64,000 bases of DNA from Hyphomicrobiales bacterium (GTDB taxonomy: Bacteria > Pseudomonadota > Alphaproteobacteria > Rhizobiales > Rhizobiaceae), in the NCBI GenBank assembly GCA_900467685.1, contig UBQX01000021.1, positions 124,001 through 188,000 of the forward strand, in the 5' to 3' direction. Positions 26,030 to 34,292 of the stretch are shown here, one piece after another. The position numbers were made by a program, and so were the translations under genes. Positions within the stretch are counted from its first letter, which is position 1. Each line of letters starts with the position of its first letter. The notes under the pieces are model-generated. The model searched no databases. It was not told the DNA's origin and was given only the letters and a program-made list of their open reading frames with translations.

Positions 26030-26950
26030 ATGTCCCAGCGCAAAACCGCCCATAACGCCCATGCCCAAGGTCGCGAAAAACTCATGGCGCATCTGGCGAT
26101 GCTGTCTTTCGCGCTTCTTATCTCCGGATCATTTTCGCTCGGCGGCATTGCGGCGAAATATGCGCCGTCGGCGGCGATCAATGCGTTGCGTTATATCCTG
26201 TCGGTCGGCGTCATGTGGGTTTTTGCCACGCAGGTCATGAAGGTGAAGCTCACCATCCCCAGGGAGCCCTGGCGCTATGTCATCCTCGGGTTGCTGATGG
26301 CGGTCTACATGTTCACCATGTTCACGGCGCTGGAGTTCACCTCGCCCGTGGCCACGGGGGCGGTGTTCACGCTCATGCCGCTGATTTCCGCAGGCTTTGC
26401 GTGGTTTCTGATGCGCCAGCATACTAAGCCGGCGGTGCTGTTGAGCCTCGTCGTCGCGGCGATCGGCTCGGTCTGGGTCATCTTTCGCGGCGATATCAAT
26501 GCCATTCTCGGCTTCGATGTCGGGCGGGGCGAGGCAATCTACTTCATCGGTGTCGTCTGCCACGCTGCCTACGCGCCGTTGATCCGGCTGTTCAGCCGGG
26601 GCGAGCCGCCGATCTTTGTCGGCTTCTGGGCGGTGACGGCGACGGCTGCGTGGCTGATGGTGCCCGGCATCCCGGCGCTCATCCATACCGATCTGACCGC
26701 ATTTCCTGCCGAGGTCTGGTTCGCGATTCTGTATCTGGCGGTGGCGACAACGGCCGTCACCTTCATGCTGCTGCAATATGCTTCCATGCGGCTTCCAGCA
26801 TCGAAAACACTTTCCTATGGCTATCTCACGCCGTCCTTCATCATCCTTCTGGAAGGCCTGATCGGTCATGGCTGGGTCAGCCTGACGATCTGGGTCGGCG
26901 CGCTGGTGACGGCGCTGGGGCTGGTCATCTCGGGCCTGCTGCCGGACTGA
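26030..26950 (+). CDS. EamA/DMT-superfamily transporter
   Basis: 306 residues, about ten membrane helices in two EamA repeats (LAMLSFALLISGSFSLGGIA to about 150, and GEAIYFIGVVCHAAYAPLIR to the end). Drug/metabolite exporters of the inner membrane; the substrate is not shown by sequence. Start at MSQRKT after TCCCTCCGC has no strong ribosome site, and the frame is open upstream into the repeat. Convergent with the MFS gene next door (10 bp apart). Confidence 0.85.
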   Translation: MSQRKTAHNAHAQGREKLMAHLAMLSFALLISGSFSLGGIAAKYAPSAAINALRYILSVGVMWVFATQVMKVKLTIPREPWRYVILGLLMAVYMFTMFTALEFTSPVATGAVFTLMPLISAGFAWFLMRQHTKPAVLLSLVVAAIGSVWVIFRGDINAILGFDVGRGEAIYFIGVVCHAAYAPLIRLFSRGEPPIFVGFWAVTATAAWLMVPGIPALIHTDLTAFPAEVWFAILYLAVATTAVTFMLLQYASMRLPASKTLSYGYLTPSFIILLEGLIGHGWVSLTIWVGALVTALGLVISGLLPD

Positions 26951-26959
26951 GCGAGTTGC

Positions 26960-28243
26960 TCAGGGGATTGCGGGCGCGGGATTCGGTTCTGAGGCAGGCT
27001 CGCCGTCATCGGGTTGCGGCGGGGCGATATCGTGACGCCAGAGCAGGAACACGATCACGGCGATGAAGGCGATGCCGCCATGGAACCAGTAGGCAAGCCG
27101 GTAACCGCCGAGGTCGGTCAGCCAGCCGGCGACGATATTGCTCGATGATGCGCCGATGCCCTGGATCGTGCCGACGACGGCGAGGCCCACATTGAAGCGG
27201 CCGGTGCCGGACAGGATGCGTTCGACCGCAATTGCGGTGGCAATCCCGATCAGGCCCGCGCCCACGCCATCCAGGATCTGTACCGGATAGATCGAGCCGA
27301 AGGAGGTGAAGGCGCCGGCAATCGCGCCGCGGATCGGCAGCGCGACGAGGCCGATGAGGATGACGGTCGCAAGCCCGAAGCGGCGGATCAGGAAGGGGGC
27401 GGCAAGTGCCACGAAGATCATCGCCACCTGCGACACGCCTGTGGTGATCGCTGTCGTCCGGAAGGGCGTTCCGAGCTGGATCGAGAAGCTCTGCGCGATC
27501 AGCCGGCTGATCGGCGCGTTACCGAAATGGAAGATCATCAACACGACCGCGAGGGCCAGCAGACCCTTGCGTTCGAAGAGCACGCCGAAGCCCGACGGGC
27601 CGGGCTGGCCCTCGTCATGGGCGAGCCCGCGCGCCACCTTGTTGTCGATCCGGTCCGGGTTGATGGCCAGAACGGCAACGATAGTGGCGATGGCGGTTGC
27701 AATCATCAGGTAGACGATGCCGGCCATGCCGAAATAGACGGTTCCCACGAAGATCGCGGCGAGCGAAAAGACATTGCCCGCATGGTTCCAGAACTCGTTG
27801 CGCGCCACCTGGTGCGAGAAGCGCTTTTCGCCGACGAGGCCGAGGGTGAGACCCATCAAAGCGGGCCCGACGACTGCACCGACAATTGCCGTAGCCGATT
27901 GTCCGCCGAAGACGGAATAATTGTCGGGGCTGGCAAGCGTCCAGAGCGCCGCCGCGGTGACAAAGACGACCGGGATGATGATCAATGTCCGCTTGTAGGG
28001 CGAGGCGTCGACCAGCGCGCCGAAGAGCGGCGTGGCAATCATCCCCAGCACCCCGCCGATCGTGGCGATCATGCCGAGCGTGAACGGGTTCCAGCCATTG
28101 GTGGCGAGAAAGCCGTCGAGGAATGGGCCCAGGCCGTCGCGGGCATCGGCGAGAAAGAAATTGAGGGCGGCTAGGGCAAATATAGATCGATCGACGGGGC
28201 GGGCGGGTTCCGTTGCGGCAGCCATGGAATATACTTTCGCCAT
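26960..28243 (-). CDS. MFS transporter
   Basis: 427 residues, twelve predicted helices with a central loop near 200-225 (DRIDNKVARGLAHDEGQPGP). The N-terminal half has FLADARDGLGPFLDGFL and the loop 2-3 motif DASPYKRTL. This subgroup is common in rhizobia as a single gene without a known substrate. An alternative ATG six codons downstream is possible. No clear regulator adjacent. Confidence 0.87.
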   Translation of the reverse strand: MAKVYSMAAATEPARPVDRSIFALAALNFFLADARDGLGPFLDGFLATNGWNPFTLGMIATIGGVLGMIATPLFGALVDASPYKRTLIIIPVVFVTAAALWTLASPDNYSVFGGQSATAIVGAVVGPALMGLTLGLVGEKRFSHQVARNEFWNHAGNVFSLAAIFVGTVYFGMAGIVYLMIATAIATIVAVLAINPDRIDNKVARGLAHDEGQPGPSGFGVLFERKGLLALAVVLMIFHFGNAPISRLIAQSFSIQLGTPFRTTAITTGVSQVAMIFVALAAPFLIRRFGLATVILIGLVALPIRGAIAGAFTSFGSIYPVQILDGVGAGLIGIATAIAVERILSGTGRFNVGLAVVGTIQGIGASSSNIVAGWLTDLGGYRLAYWFHGGIAFIAVIVFLLWRHDIAPPQPDDGEPASEPNPAPAIP

Positions 28244-28428
28244 AAAAATCGGCTGAGAAATGGCCGTCTGGGCAGTTTTGTTCCACGAGCTTGAGAATTT
28301 CCGGGCCCATGCAAATCGGCTTATTTATCAAGGATCCCTAAAATAGAATGGAGCTGCCTTAATTGCTTCGGGAGGCGATCTGTTTCATTTCGATCCGCAG
28401 CAAAGAAACAATAGAATCCGGAATTGAA

Positions 28429-28500
28429 CTTGCAGATTGTTGCAAGACGTTCGGGCTTGTGCCAACAAGTGAGACTTCAGACCGGCAACATATAGTTGCC
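28429..28500. promoter_or_regulatory. Two palindromes in the 5' region of the HWE kinase gene
   Basis: CTTGCA-GATTGT-TGCAAG (28429-28446) is a perfect spaced dyad fit for a dimeric repressor. GGCAAC-ATATA-GTTGCC (28484-28500) is a hairpin ending 28 bases before the start codon. Both lie in the 285-bp gap between the divergent MFS and kinase genes; the rest of that gap shows nothing clear. Confidence 0.45.
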
Positions 28501-28528
28501 AGCCGGTGCAAGGCGACGTCGGGGAAAC

Positions 28529-29575
28529 ATGGACCAGATAGAACGTCGATCACTGACAGGCCGCCTGCAGCTCATCGTAGCGCGGGAGCGATCGGAAGTT
28601 TTTCGCTGGGCATTCGCACTGGTCCTGTTTGCGGTCGCTTTTGAGGTGCGCCGTTCCCTAGATGACCGGCTTCCCGCAGGTTTTCCCTTTCTGACATTCT
28701 TCCCGTCCGTCATCGTTGCGACCCTGGTCAGCGGGCTTTGGCCGGGCATTGTTTGCGCCGTGCTGGGAGGATTGGCGTCCTGGTATTTCTTTATCCCTCC
28801 GGTCAATTCCCTGGAGTTGACGCCTGGCACATCACTGGCGATGGGGTTCTACATTTTCATCGTGGCGGTCGATATCCTGATCATTCACACGATCAGCGTC
28901 ACGACGCGGACGCTGGTTCGCCAGCGGCAGGAACTGGCACGTCTGGCGGCCTCCAAGGAAAAGGAGAATATCCAGCTTCTCGAGCAGGATGTCCTGCAGA
29001 AACAGGTGAGCGCCGAGCTCGTGCATCGGCTGAAGAACCAGTTGACCCTCGTGCAGGCCATCGTGAACCAGACGACGCGGTCCGGAGGCGAGCCCGATGC
29101 GGTTTTTGAAAACCTGAGGGGGCGGATCGGCGTGCTGGCGGGTGCGCATGAATTGCTCGTGCATGGAACCGCCGGCCTTGCCTGCGTCGGCGATGTCGTG
29201 AAGAAGACGATCTCCATGTACGATGCCTCCCAGTTCGAGTGGGGTGGGCCTGATGTGCAGCTTGCGGAGCGGGCAGCCGTCTATCTCAGCCTGATGCTTC
29301 ACGAACTCGGCACCAATGCCGCCAAATATGGAGCTCTGTCCCTGCCGTCGGGGCGTGTTCGCGTCGAGTGGGCCGTTACTACCGGCGAACAGCCGAACTT
29401 CGTCCTGACCTGGCGCGAAGAGGGTGGGCCGCCGGTCGTACAGCCGCAGCGGCGTGGCGCCGGCTCGCGGCTGATCTCGGTGGGGATCGGGTCCGGCAGC
29501 GACGTTTCCATGGCCTATGAGACGACAGGTCTCGTCTGCCGGCTCTGCGTTCCGGTTAACCAGCTCGATATGTAA
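28529..29575 (+). CDS. HWE-family histidine kinase with DUF4118 membrane domain
   Basis: 348 residues. Four membrane helices near 25-120 (VFRWAFALVLFAVAFEVRR, ASWYFFIPPVNS, as in KdpD-type DUF4118) lead into a helical linker and an HWE kinase core: His166 in LVHRLKNQLTL, Asn263 in HELGTNAAKYGALS, and Trp295-x-Glu297 in LTWREEGG. HWE kinases, largely alphaproteobacterial, often feed general stress or light signalling. No response regulator is adjacent, so it is an orphan. Start at MDQIERR after CGGGGAAAC; an upstream start would add 11 residues. Confidence 0.88.
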   Translation: MDQIERRSLTGRLQLIVARERSEVFRWAFALVLFAVAFEVRRSLDDRLPAGFPFLTFFPSVIVATLVSGLWPGIVCAVLGGLASWYFFIPPVNSLELTPGTSLAMGFYIFIVAVDILIIHTISVTTRTLVRQRQELARLAASKEKENIQLLEQDVLQKQVSAELVHRLKNQLTLVQAIVNQTTRSGGEPDAVFENLRGRIGVLAGAHELLVHGTAGLACVGDVVKKTISMYDASQFEWGGPDVQLAERAAVYLSLMLHELGTNAAKYGALSLPSGRVRVEWAVTTGEQPNFVLTWREEGGPPVVQPQRRGAGSRLISVGIGSGSDVSMAYETTGLVCRLCVPVNQLDM

Positions 29576-29824
29576 AGGGGCGTGATCCCGCATCATGGGG
29601 CGTTGAGCGCCGCCCGCGCGACGACGTAACCATTGAGGGATCGGTGGAGGTCACGGAAACGGCGTCGGATCAATCGCCGGCGGCGCCCAACGGCGGAACA
29701 ACTCGCCGGCTTCCGCATTGTTCCGCGGCTGGTATACCTTCTCGCCCGTGAAGCGCTATGCTAGAGACCGCCGCCATTGCCTTGAAACGCTTTGCGTACC
29801 CCTCCCGTCGGAACCAAGCCATCC

Positions 29825-31099
29825 ATGAATCTGAACGATGCATCTTCCCTTGCCGTCGTGGTGATCGCCGCCCTGACAGCGCTTGGCCTTCTCGTGCGGC
29901 CGTTCCGCTGGCCGGAGGCCGTATGGGCGGTTCTGGCAGCGGTGGTTCTGGTTGTTTCCGGTCTCCTTGCGTGGCGCGGTGCGCTGGCTGGTGTGGCCAA
30001 GGGGCTCGATGTCTATCTCTTTCTGATCGGGATGATGCTGATCTCCGATATCGCGCGGAAAGAGGGGCTGTTCGACTGGCTGGCGGCCATTGCGACGGGG
30101 CATGCCCAGGGCTCGCCACGCCGGCTCTTCGTGCTGATCTATCTCGTGGGCGTGCTCGTCACGGTGTTCATGTCGAACGATGCGACGGCCGTCGTGCTCA
30201 CGCCCGCCGTCTATGCGGCCTGCAAGGCGGCGAAGGTGCGCGACCCGTTTCCCTATATGCTGATCTGCGCCTTCATCGCCAATGCGGCGAGCTTCGTGCT
30301 GCCGATCTCGAACCCGGCGAACCTCGTCATCTTCAGCGGCGGGCACATGCCGGCGCTCGGAACATGGTTCTCGATGTTCGCGCTGCCGTCCGTCGTTTCG
30401 ATCGTCGTCACCTTTGCAGCGCTCTATCTGACGCAGCGGCGGGTGATCGCCGAGGACAGCATTTCGACCGAGGTGGAGCCTGTTTCGCTGAGCCGTGGCG
30501 CGAAGATCGCCGGCCTTGGCCTGATCGTGACGGCGATTGCGCTGCTGGTTGCCTCTGCGCTCGATTTCGATCTCGGCTGGCCGACCTTCATTGCCGGTTT
30601 TGCGACGCTGGCGCTGGTCAGCCTGTTCAACCGCGAGAACCCGGTCGGCTACATGAAGGAGATTTCGTGGAGCGTGCTGCCGCTGGTCGCCGGCCTTTTT
30701 GTCGTGGTCGAGGCACTGGGGCAGACGGGGATGATCCAGTTGCTCGCCGCCACGCTCAACGCCTATGCCGCAAGCGATCCGAAGGCGACCGTGATGGGCG
30801 CAGGGATTGCGACCGGGCTCGTGGCGAACATCGTCAACAACCTGCCTGCCGGGCTTGTAGCCGGAAGCGTCGTCAATACGGCGCATGCGTCGCCGGCGAT
30901 CTCGGCGGCGGTACTGATCGGCATCGACCTCGGGCCGAACCTGTCTATCACCGGCTCGCTCGCCACCATCCTCTGGATCAACGCGCTGCGGCGCGAAGGC
31001 ATCGATGTCGGCTTCTGGCGCTTCCTGAAGATCGGCTTTGTCGTGATGGTTCCGGCGTTGATGGCGGCGCTGGCCAGCGTCGCGTTTGTTGCAGGTTGA
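29825..31099 (+). CDS. ArsB/SLC13-type anion permease
   Basis: 424 residues, about ten to twelve helices. Typical ArsB stretches are visible: FLIGMMLISDIARKEGLFDW, VFMSNDATAVVLTPAV, FVLPISNPANLV, VANIVNNLPAGLVAGS and GIDLGPNLSITGSLATILW. It would export arsenite or another oxyanion driven by the membrane potential. No arsR, arsC or arsH lies nearby, so the arsenic role is by family only. Start at MNLNDA; an upstream TTG exists. The ~250-bp upstream gap shows no other gene. Confidence 0.85.
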   Translation: MNLNDASSLAVVVIAALTALGLLVRPFRWPEAVWAVLAAVVLVVSGLLAWRGALAGVAKGLDVYLFLIGMMLISDIARKEGLFDWLAAIATGHAQGSPRRLFVLIYLVGVLVTVFMSNDATAVVLTPAVYAACKAAKVRDPFPYMLICAFIANAASFVLPISNPANLVIFSGGHMPALGTWFSMFALPSVVSIVVTFAALYLTQRRVIAEDSISTEVEPVSLSRGAKIAGLGLIVTAIALLVASALDFDLGWPTFIAGFATLALVSLFNRENPVGYMKEISWSVLPLVAGLFVVVEALGQTGMIQLLAATLNAYAASDPKATVMGAGIATGLVANIVNNLPAGLVAGSVVNTAHASPAISAAVLIGIDLGPNLSITGSLATILWINALRREGIDVGFWRFLKIGFVVMVPALMAALASVAFVAG

Positions 31100-31225
31100 G
31101 GCAACGTGGCTCCGAGATACATGTCGGCCTTGACTTGAGTCACGATTTCGCTGTCCTTGAAGGATACAGTGGATGCGGTCGCGCCGCGCGGCCTTGCCAG
31201 TGCATCGAGAAGGGAAGGGATCGTC

Positions 31226-31999
31226 ATGACGCTGTTTTCGGAGGTTTCCGGGGATCCCAGTGCAAAGCCTCCCGTGGTGCTCATCCACGGCTTCGGCGGC
31301 AGTGCCGCAGCCTGGGACGCGGTGGTCGCCCTGCTGCCGGAAGACCTGCCCGTGATTGCCTATGACCTGCCCGGGCATAACCGCTCGCTTCATACGGAAG
31401 AGCGCGGTGGGGCGGGCAAGATGGCGAAGGCCATTCTCGCCGACCTTGATACACAGGGCATCTCGGCCTTCCACCTCGCCGGTCACTCCATGGGCGGGGC
31501 AGTGGCAGCCCTTATTGCCATGCGGGCGGCGGCGAAGGTCAGGTCACTGACGCTGGTGGCACCGGGCGGCATGGGGCCGGAAATCAATGCGCACGCGCTG
31601 GAGCGTTTCGCGCGGGCCGCAACGGCGGAAGAGCTTGCCGATGCGCTGCGCATCATGACGGCGCCGGGCGTTGAAATCCCGCCGGACGTGATCGAGAGCA
31701 TGGCGATGGATCGCGACCGCCCTGGTGCCATCGAGGCGCTGGAGGAGATCTATGACGCGATGTTCACCGAGCAGTCCTCGCCGGTGAAGGCGCAAGGCGT
31801 GCTGCCGCTCGAGCTTCTGGAAACGCTGAAAATGCCGGTGGCCGTCATCTGGGGTGACGACGACGCGATCCTGCCGTCGCACCAGATGGATCGCCTGCCG
31901 GAGCATTTCACAAAGCTTCGTATTCCCGGCATGGGTCACATGCTGCTCGATGAATGCCCGGGCAAGGTTGCCGAACTGATCGTCACGCAGACCGCCTGA
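31226..31999 (+). CDS. Alpha/beta hydrolase
   Basis: 257 residues. Oxyanion motif VVLIHGFGGSAAAW, nucleophile elbow LAGHSMGGAV (Ser near 92), acid in VIWGDDDAILP and His in IPGMGHMLL give a full catalytic triad. It resembles the hydrolase domain of acetoin-type esterases. Ribosome site AAGGGA supports the start at 31226. Its last 17 bases overlap the 3' end of the anti-sigma gene on the other strand. Substrate unknown. Confidence 0.88.
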   Translation: MTLFSEVSGDPSAKPPVVLIHGFGGSAAAWDAVVALLPEDLPVIAYDLPGHNRSLHTEERGGAGKMAKAILADLDTQGISAFHLAGHSMGGAVAALIAMRAAAKVRSLTLVAPGGMGPEINAHALERFARAATAEELADALRIMTAPGVEIPPDVIESMAMDRDRPGAIEALEEIYDAMFTEQSSPVKAQGVLPLELLETLKMPVAVIWGDDDAILPSHQMDRLPEHFTKLRIPGMGHMLLDECPGKVAELIVTQTA

Positions 32000-32252
32000 G
32001 CCGGGTCAGGCGAGGCGGGACGGGCTCGCGCACCAGCGCCGCGAAGAGGTCGAGGCCGAGCGCCTTGCCGGTCTCAAGCTCCTCCAGCAGCGCCCGCAGC
32101 GCCGGTTCTGCGGCAATCCGCGCATCCATGATTTCGCGCAGCGGCTCGCTCAGTTCGCCATCCAGATAGGTCGTGAGCGTCTGGGCGAGGGACGTCGCTT
32201 GAGGAAGGTCTTCCTGTTCGACTGTGGATCTTGCTTCGTTTTCAGGCTGCAT
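31983..32252 (-). CDS. Short anti-sigma-like protein
   Basis: 89 residues: TLTTYLDGELSEPLREIMDA, RIAAEPALRALLEELETGKA and FAALVREPVPPRLTRL match the N-terminal sigma-binding part of the anti-sigma family seen beside ECF sigma genes. The usual membrane helix and periplasmic domain that follow 'EPVPPRL' are missing, and the H-x3-C-x2-C zinc motif is absent. It overlaps the sigma gene by 11 bases, so the pair is coupled. Either a minimal soluble anti-sigma or a truncated one. Confidence 0.75.
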   Translation of the reverse strand: MQPENEARSTVEQEDLPQATSLAQTLTTYLDGELSEPLREIMDARIAAEPALRALLEELETGKALGLDLFAALVREPVPPRLTRLRRSA

Positions 32253-32751
32253 ATCTCTCCGTTCCCAACATGGCCGCCAGTCTGAGGCGCGCCGTCGATA
32301 GCCGGCTCATCACCGTGCCGATCGGTATCTGCAGAATGTCGGCGGCCTCGCGATAGCTGTGGCCTTCGACATTGACCAGCAGGAAGACCGAGGCGAGGCC
32401 TTCCGGCAGGCGGGCGATCATGGCGCGGGCCTGTTTCACATAGACTGCGTCCTCGCCCGCCGGGCCGATCTTCAGCTCCGCGTCTTCCGCTGCATCGACG
32501 ACACCGCGACCGAGCCGGACCTTGCGCTTCCTCACCTCGTCGATCCACATGTTGCGCATCAGCGTGTAGAGCCAGCTTTCAAGCTTCGCGCCTTCCGGCT
32601 TCATCGCCCGCTTGGCCAGCGCTTTGTGGCAGGTGTCCTGCACGAGGTCGTCGGCGTCAGCGGCATTGCGCGTCAGCGTGAGCGCGAAGCGGCGAAGCCG
32701 GGGCAGCGTGCGGATCAGTTCCAGTTCCTCATGTGTGGCAATCGTCGACAT
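32242..32751 (-). CDS. ECF RNA polymerase sigma factor
   Basis: About 169 residues from MSTIATHEEL. Region 2 (LRRFALTLTRNAADADDLVQDTCHKAL, ESWLYTLMRNMWIDEVRKRK) and region 4 (LPEGLASVFLLVNVEGHSYREAADILQIPIGTVMSRLSTAR) are complete; the linker is short, as in ECF factors. It is followed by the overlapping anti-sigma-like gene. A GGAGG lies ~35 bases before the chosen ATG, and the frame is open for 34 further codons upstream, so the start is not certain. The regulon is unknown. Confidence 0.9.
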   Translation of the reverse strand: MSTIATHEELELIRTLPRLRRFALTLTRNAADADDLVQDTCHKALAKRAMKPEGAKLESWLYTLMRNMWIDEVRKRKVRLGRGVVDAAEDAELKIGPAGEDAVYVKQARAMIARLPEGLASVFLLVNVEGHSYREAADILQIPIGTVMSRLSTARLRLAAMLGTERYAA

Positions 32752-32851
32752 CGGTGTTTCCGTGGGGCTGACGTTTCGGTTGCCTCCTTTATTCGGCAGT
32801 TCTCGCGCCTCGGCTGTTTCCCCGGGAACAGGGCGGGGTTGTGGGCGAAAC

Positions 32852-32882
32852 AAAAAAGGCGGGAGCGCCGAGCGCTACCGCC
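32852..32882 (-). terminator. Intrinsic terminator of TPR gene
   Basis: On the minus strand a stem of GGCGG-t-AGCGC paired with GCGCT-c-CCGCC (one mismatch) is followed by TTTTTTG, about 40 bases after the TPR gene stop. Confidence 0.8.
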
Positions 32883-32921
32883 TAAAGGATCGAGTGGGCC
32901 AAAGCTCTGGCCCTAGGTTTT

Positions 32922-33476
32922 TCAGTAACGCGTCTTGGAGGCGATCGTCTGCTTCAGCGCCGTGTAGGCCCAGGTGTTGCGGCCGCCGCGCTCGCGGATT
33001 TCGTGGAGCTGCTTGTTGGCTTCCTTCATGTTGCCCTGTTCGACATAGGCCATGCCCATGTAGGAGCGGGCGAGGATGAAGTTCGGATCCTTGGCGAGCG
33101 CCTGCTGGTAGTAGTTCATGCCGAGCTTCACATTGCCGGCCTTTCGATTGGCATAGCCCTTGTAGTTCAAGACGCGCGCTTCATTCTGGTTCTTCATGGC
33201 GGAGAGAACCTTGAGCGCGCTGTTATACTGGCCGACATAGGCAAGCTCGCGGGCTGCCTGATAGAGCGTGTCGTCGTCGAGGCTCGACTTCTTCGGGTTG
33301 ACGCACTTCTTCTTGTCCTTGTCCCAGACCTCGCCATCCTTGCACTTGGTCGACGTTTCGGTCTTCGCCGGCGGCTGGGTCTGGTCGGTTTCAGAGCCGA
33401 CGGCGAAGGCTGCGGCCGGCATGGCAACGGCGAGCGCAAGCGCTGCCGCAACGGCCTTGATATTGAGCATGATCAT
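32922..33476 (-). CDS. Exported tetratricopeptide-repeat protein
   Basis: 184 residues. A signal peptide (MIMLNIKAVAAALALAVAMP, cut near AFA) is followed by a short linker with two cysteines in KCKDGEVWDKDKKKCVNPKK, then TPR-type repeats from about residue 70 (YQAARELAYVGQYNSALKVL, YKGYANRKAGNVKLGMNYYQ, ARSYMGMAYVEQGNMKEANK). It should act as a periplasmic docking protein; partners unknown. Good ribosome site GGAGAG. Own terminator downstream. Confidence 0.87.
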   Translation of the reverse strand: MIMLNIKAVAAALALAVAMPAAAFAVGSETDQTQPPAKTETSTKCKDGEVWDKDKKKCVNPKKSSLDDDTLYQAARELAYVGQYNSALKVLSAMKNQNEARVLNYKGYANRKAGNVKLGMNYYQQALAKDPNFILARSYMGMAYVEQGNMKEANKQLHEIRERGGRNTWAYTALKQTIASKTRY

Positions 33477-33593
33477 GATTTTCTCTCCGGATTGATCAGT
33501 GCAGCGTCGTTTTGGGCGACCGCTTTCCCAGCCAAATCAGCATGTTCCTTGAACGGAGGATATTCACTCGTGATCAAATGTTCGGGAGCTTGA

Positions 33594-33617
33594 TTTTAAT
33601 CAATCGATTGATTAAAA
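33594..33617. promoter_or_regulatory. Perfect 24-bp palindrome, candidate CecR-like operator
   Basis: TTTTAATCAATC followed by its exact mirror GATTGATTAAAA, centred 32 bases before the start of the TetR regulator gene. AATCAATC-type dyads of this length are usual targets of TetR dimers. It is AT-rich and well placed for autorepression of the whole efflux operon. Confidence 0.8.
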
Positions 33618-33637
33618 ATTTATGGCAGGAGATCCTC

Positions 33638-34288
33638 ATGATGAAGCAGGCAAAATCAGGCGGCGAGGCAACACGGCTGGCGTTGATCGACGCGGGGCTG
33701 AAGCTTTTCGGCGCGCATGGTTATGACGCGGTCTCGACGCGACAGCTCGCCGATGCAGCCGAAGCGAATATCGGCTCGATTGCCTATCACTTCGGCGGCA
33801 AGCCGGGCCTTAGGCTCGCCTGTGCGCAATTCGTGGCGGAGCGGATCGCAACGCTTGCAGCGCCCGCCATGGCTCAGCCGCTTCCCGCCGATCCGGCTCT
33901 CGCGGTCGCCATCATGGAAGGCGCGATCGAGCGGTTCTCGCGCTTTCTCGTCTCCTCCCGGGAGGCCGGCACCTATGCGGCCTTCATGTTGCGCGAGATC
34001 ATGCAGCCCGGCGACGTGGTCGACTACATTTACGACACGCTGATTTCGCGGGCGCATATGCGGCTTTGCGGGCTCTTCGGGGTGGCGACGGGCCACGATC
34101 CGGAAAGCAGCCTCGTCAAGGCGGCGGTGTTCTCGCTGCTGGGGCAGGTTCTCTATTTCCGCATCGCGCGGCCCATCGTGCTGAAGCGCATGGACTGGGA
34201 CGATATCGGGCAGGCGGAGGCGGACGAACTCGTTGTCGTCTTCAAGACCAATCTCAAAGGGCTGATTGCAGCCCATCGAAAGGTGTGA
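33638..34288 (+). CDS. TetR-family regulator, CecR (YbiH)-like
   Basis: About 216 residues. HTH near 30-60 (VSTRQLADAAEANIGSIAYHFGGKPGL) and a DUF1956-type C-terminal domain (FSRFLVSSREAGTYAAFMLREIMQPGDVVDYIYDTLI). In E. coli cecR heads the ybhGFSR efflux operon; the same order is found here (regulator, HlyD, ATPase, permease). Start ATGATG at 33638 follows AGGAG. A perfect palindrome lies just upstream. Confidence 0.88.
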   Translation: MMKQAKSGGEATRLALIDAGLKLFGAHGYDAVSTRQLADAAEANIGSIAYHFGGKPGLRLACAQFVAERIATLAAPAMAQPLPADPALAVAIMEGAIERFSRFLVSSREAGTYAAFMLREIMQPGDVVDYIYDTLISRAHMRLCGLFGVATGHDPESSLVKAAVFSLLGQVLYFRIARPIVLKRMDWDDIGQAEADELVVVFKTNLKGLIAAHRKV

Positions 34289-34292
34289 TGTC

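Noticed and set aside
29756..31486. 576-codon minus-strand frame over the ArsB-like gene
   Set aside because: Antisense shadow; the plus-strand protein has clear ArsB motifs.
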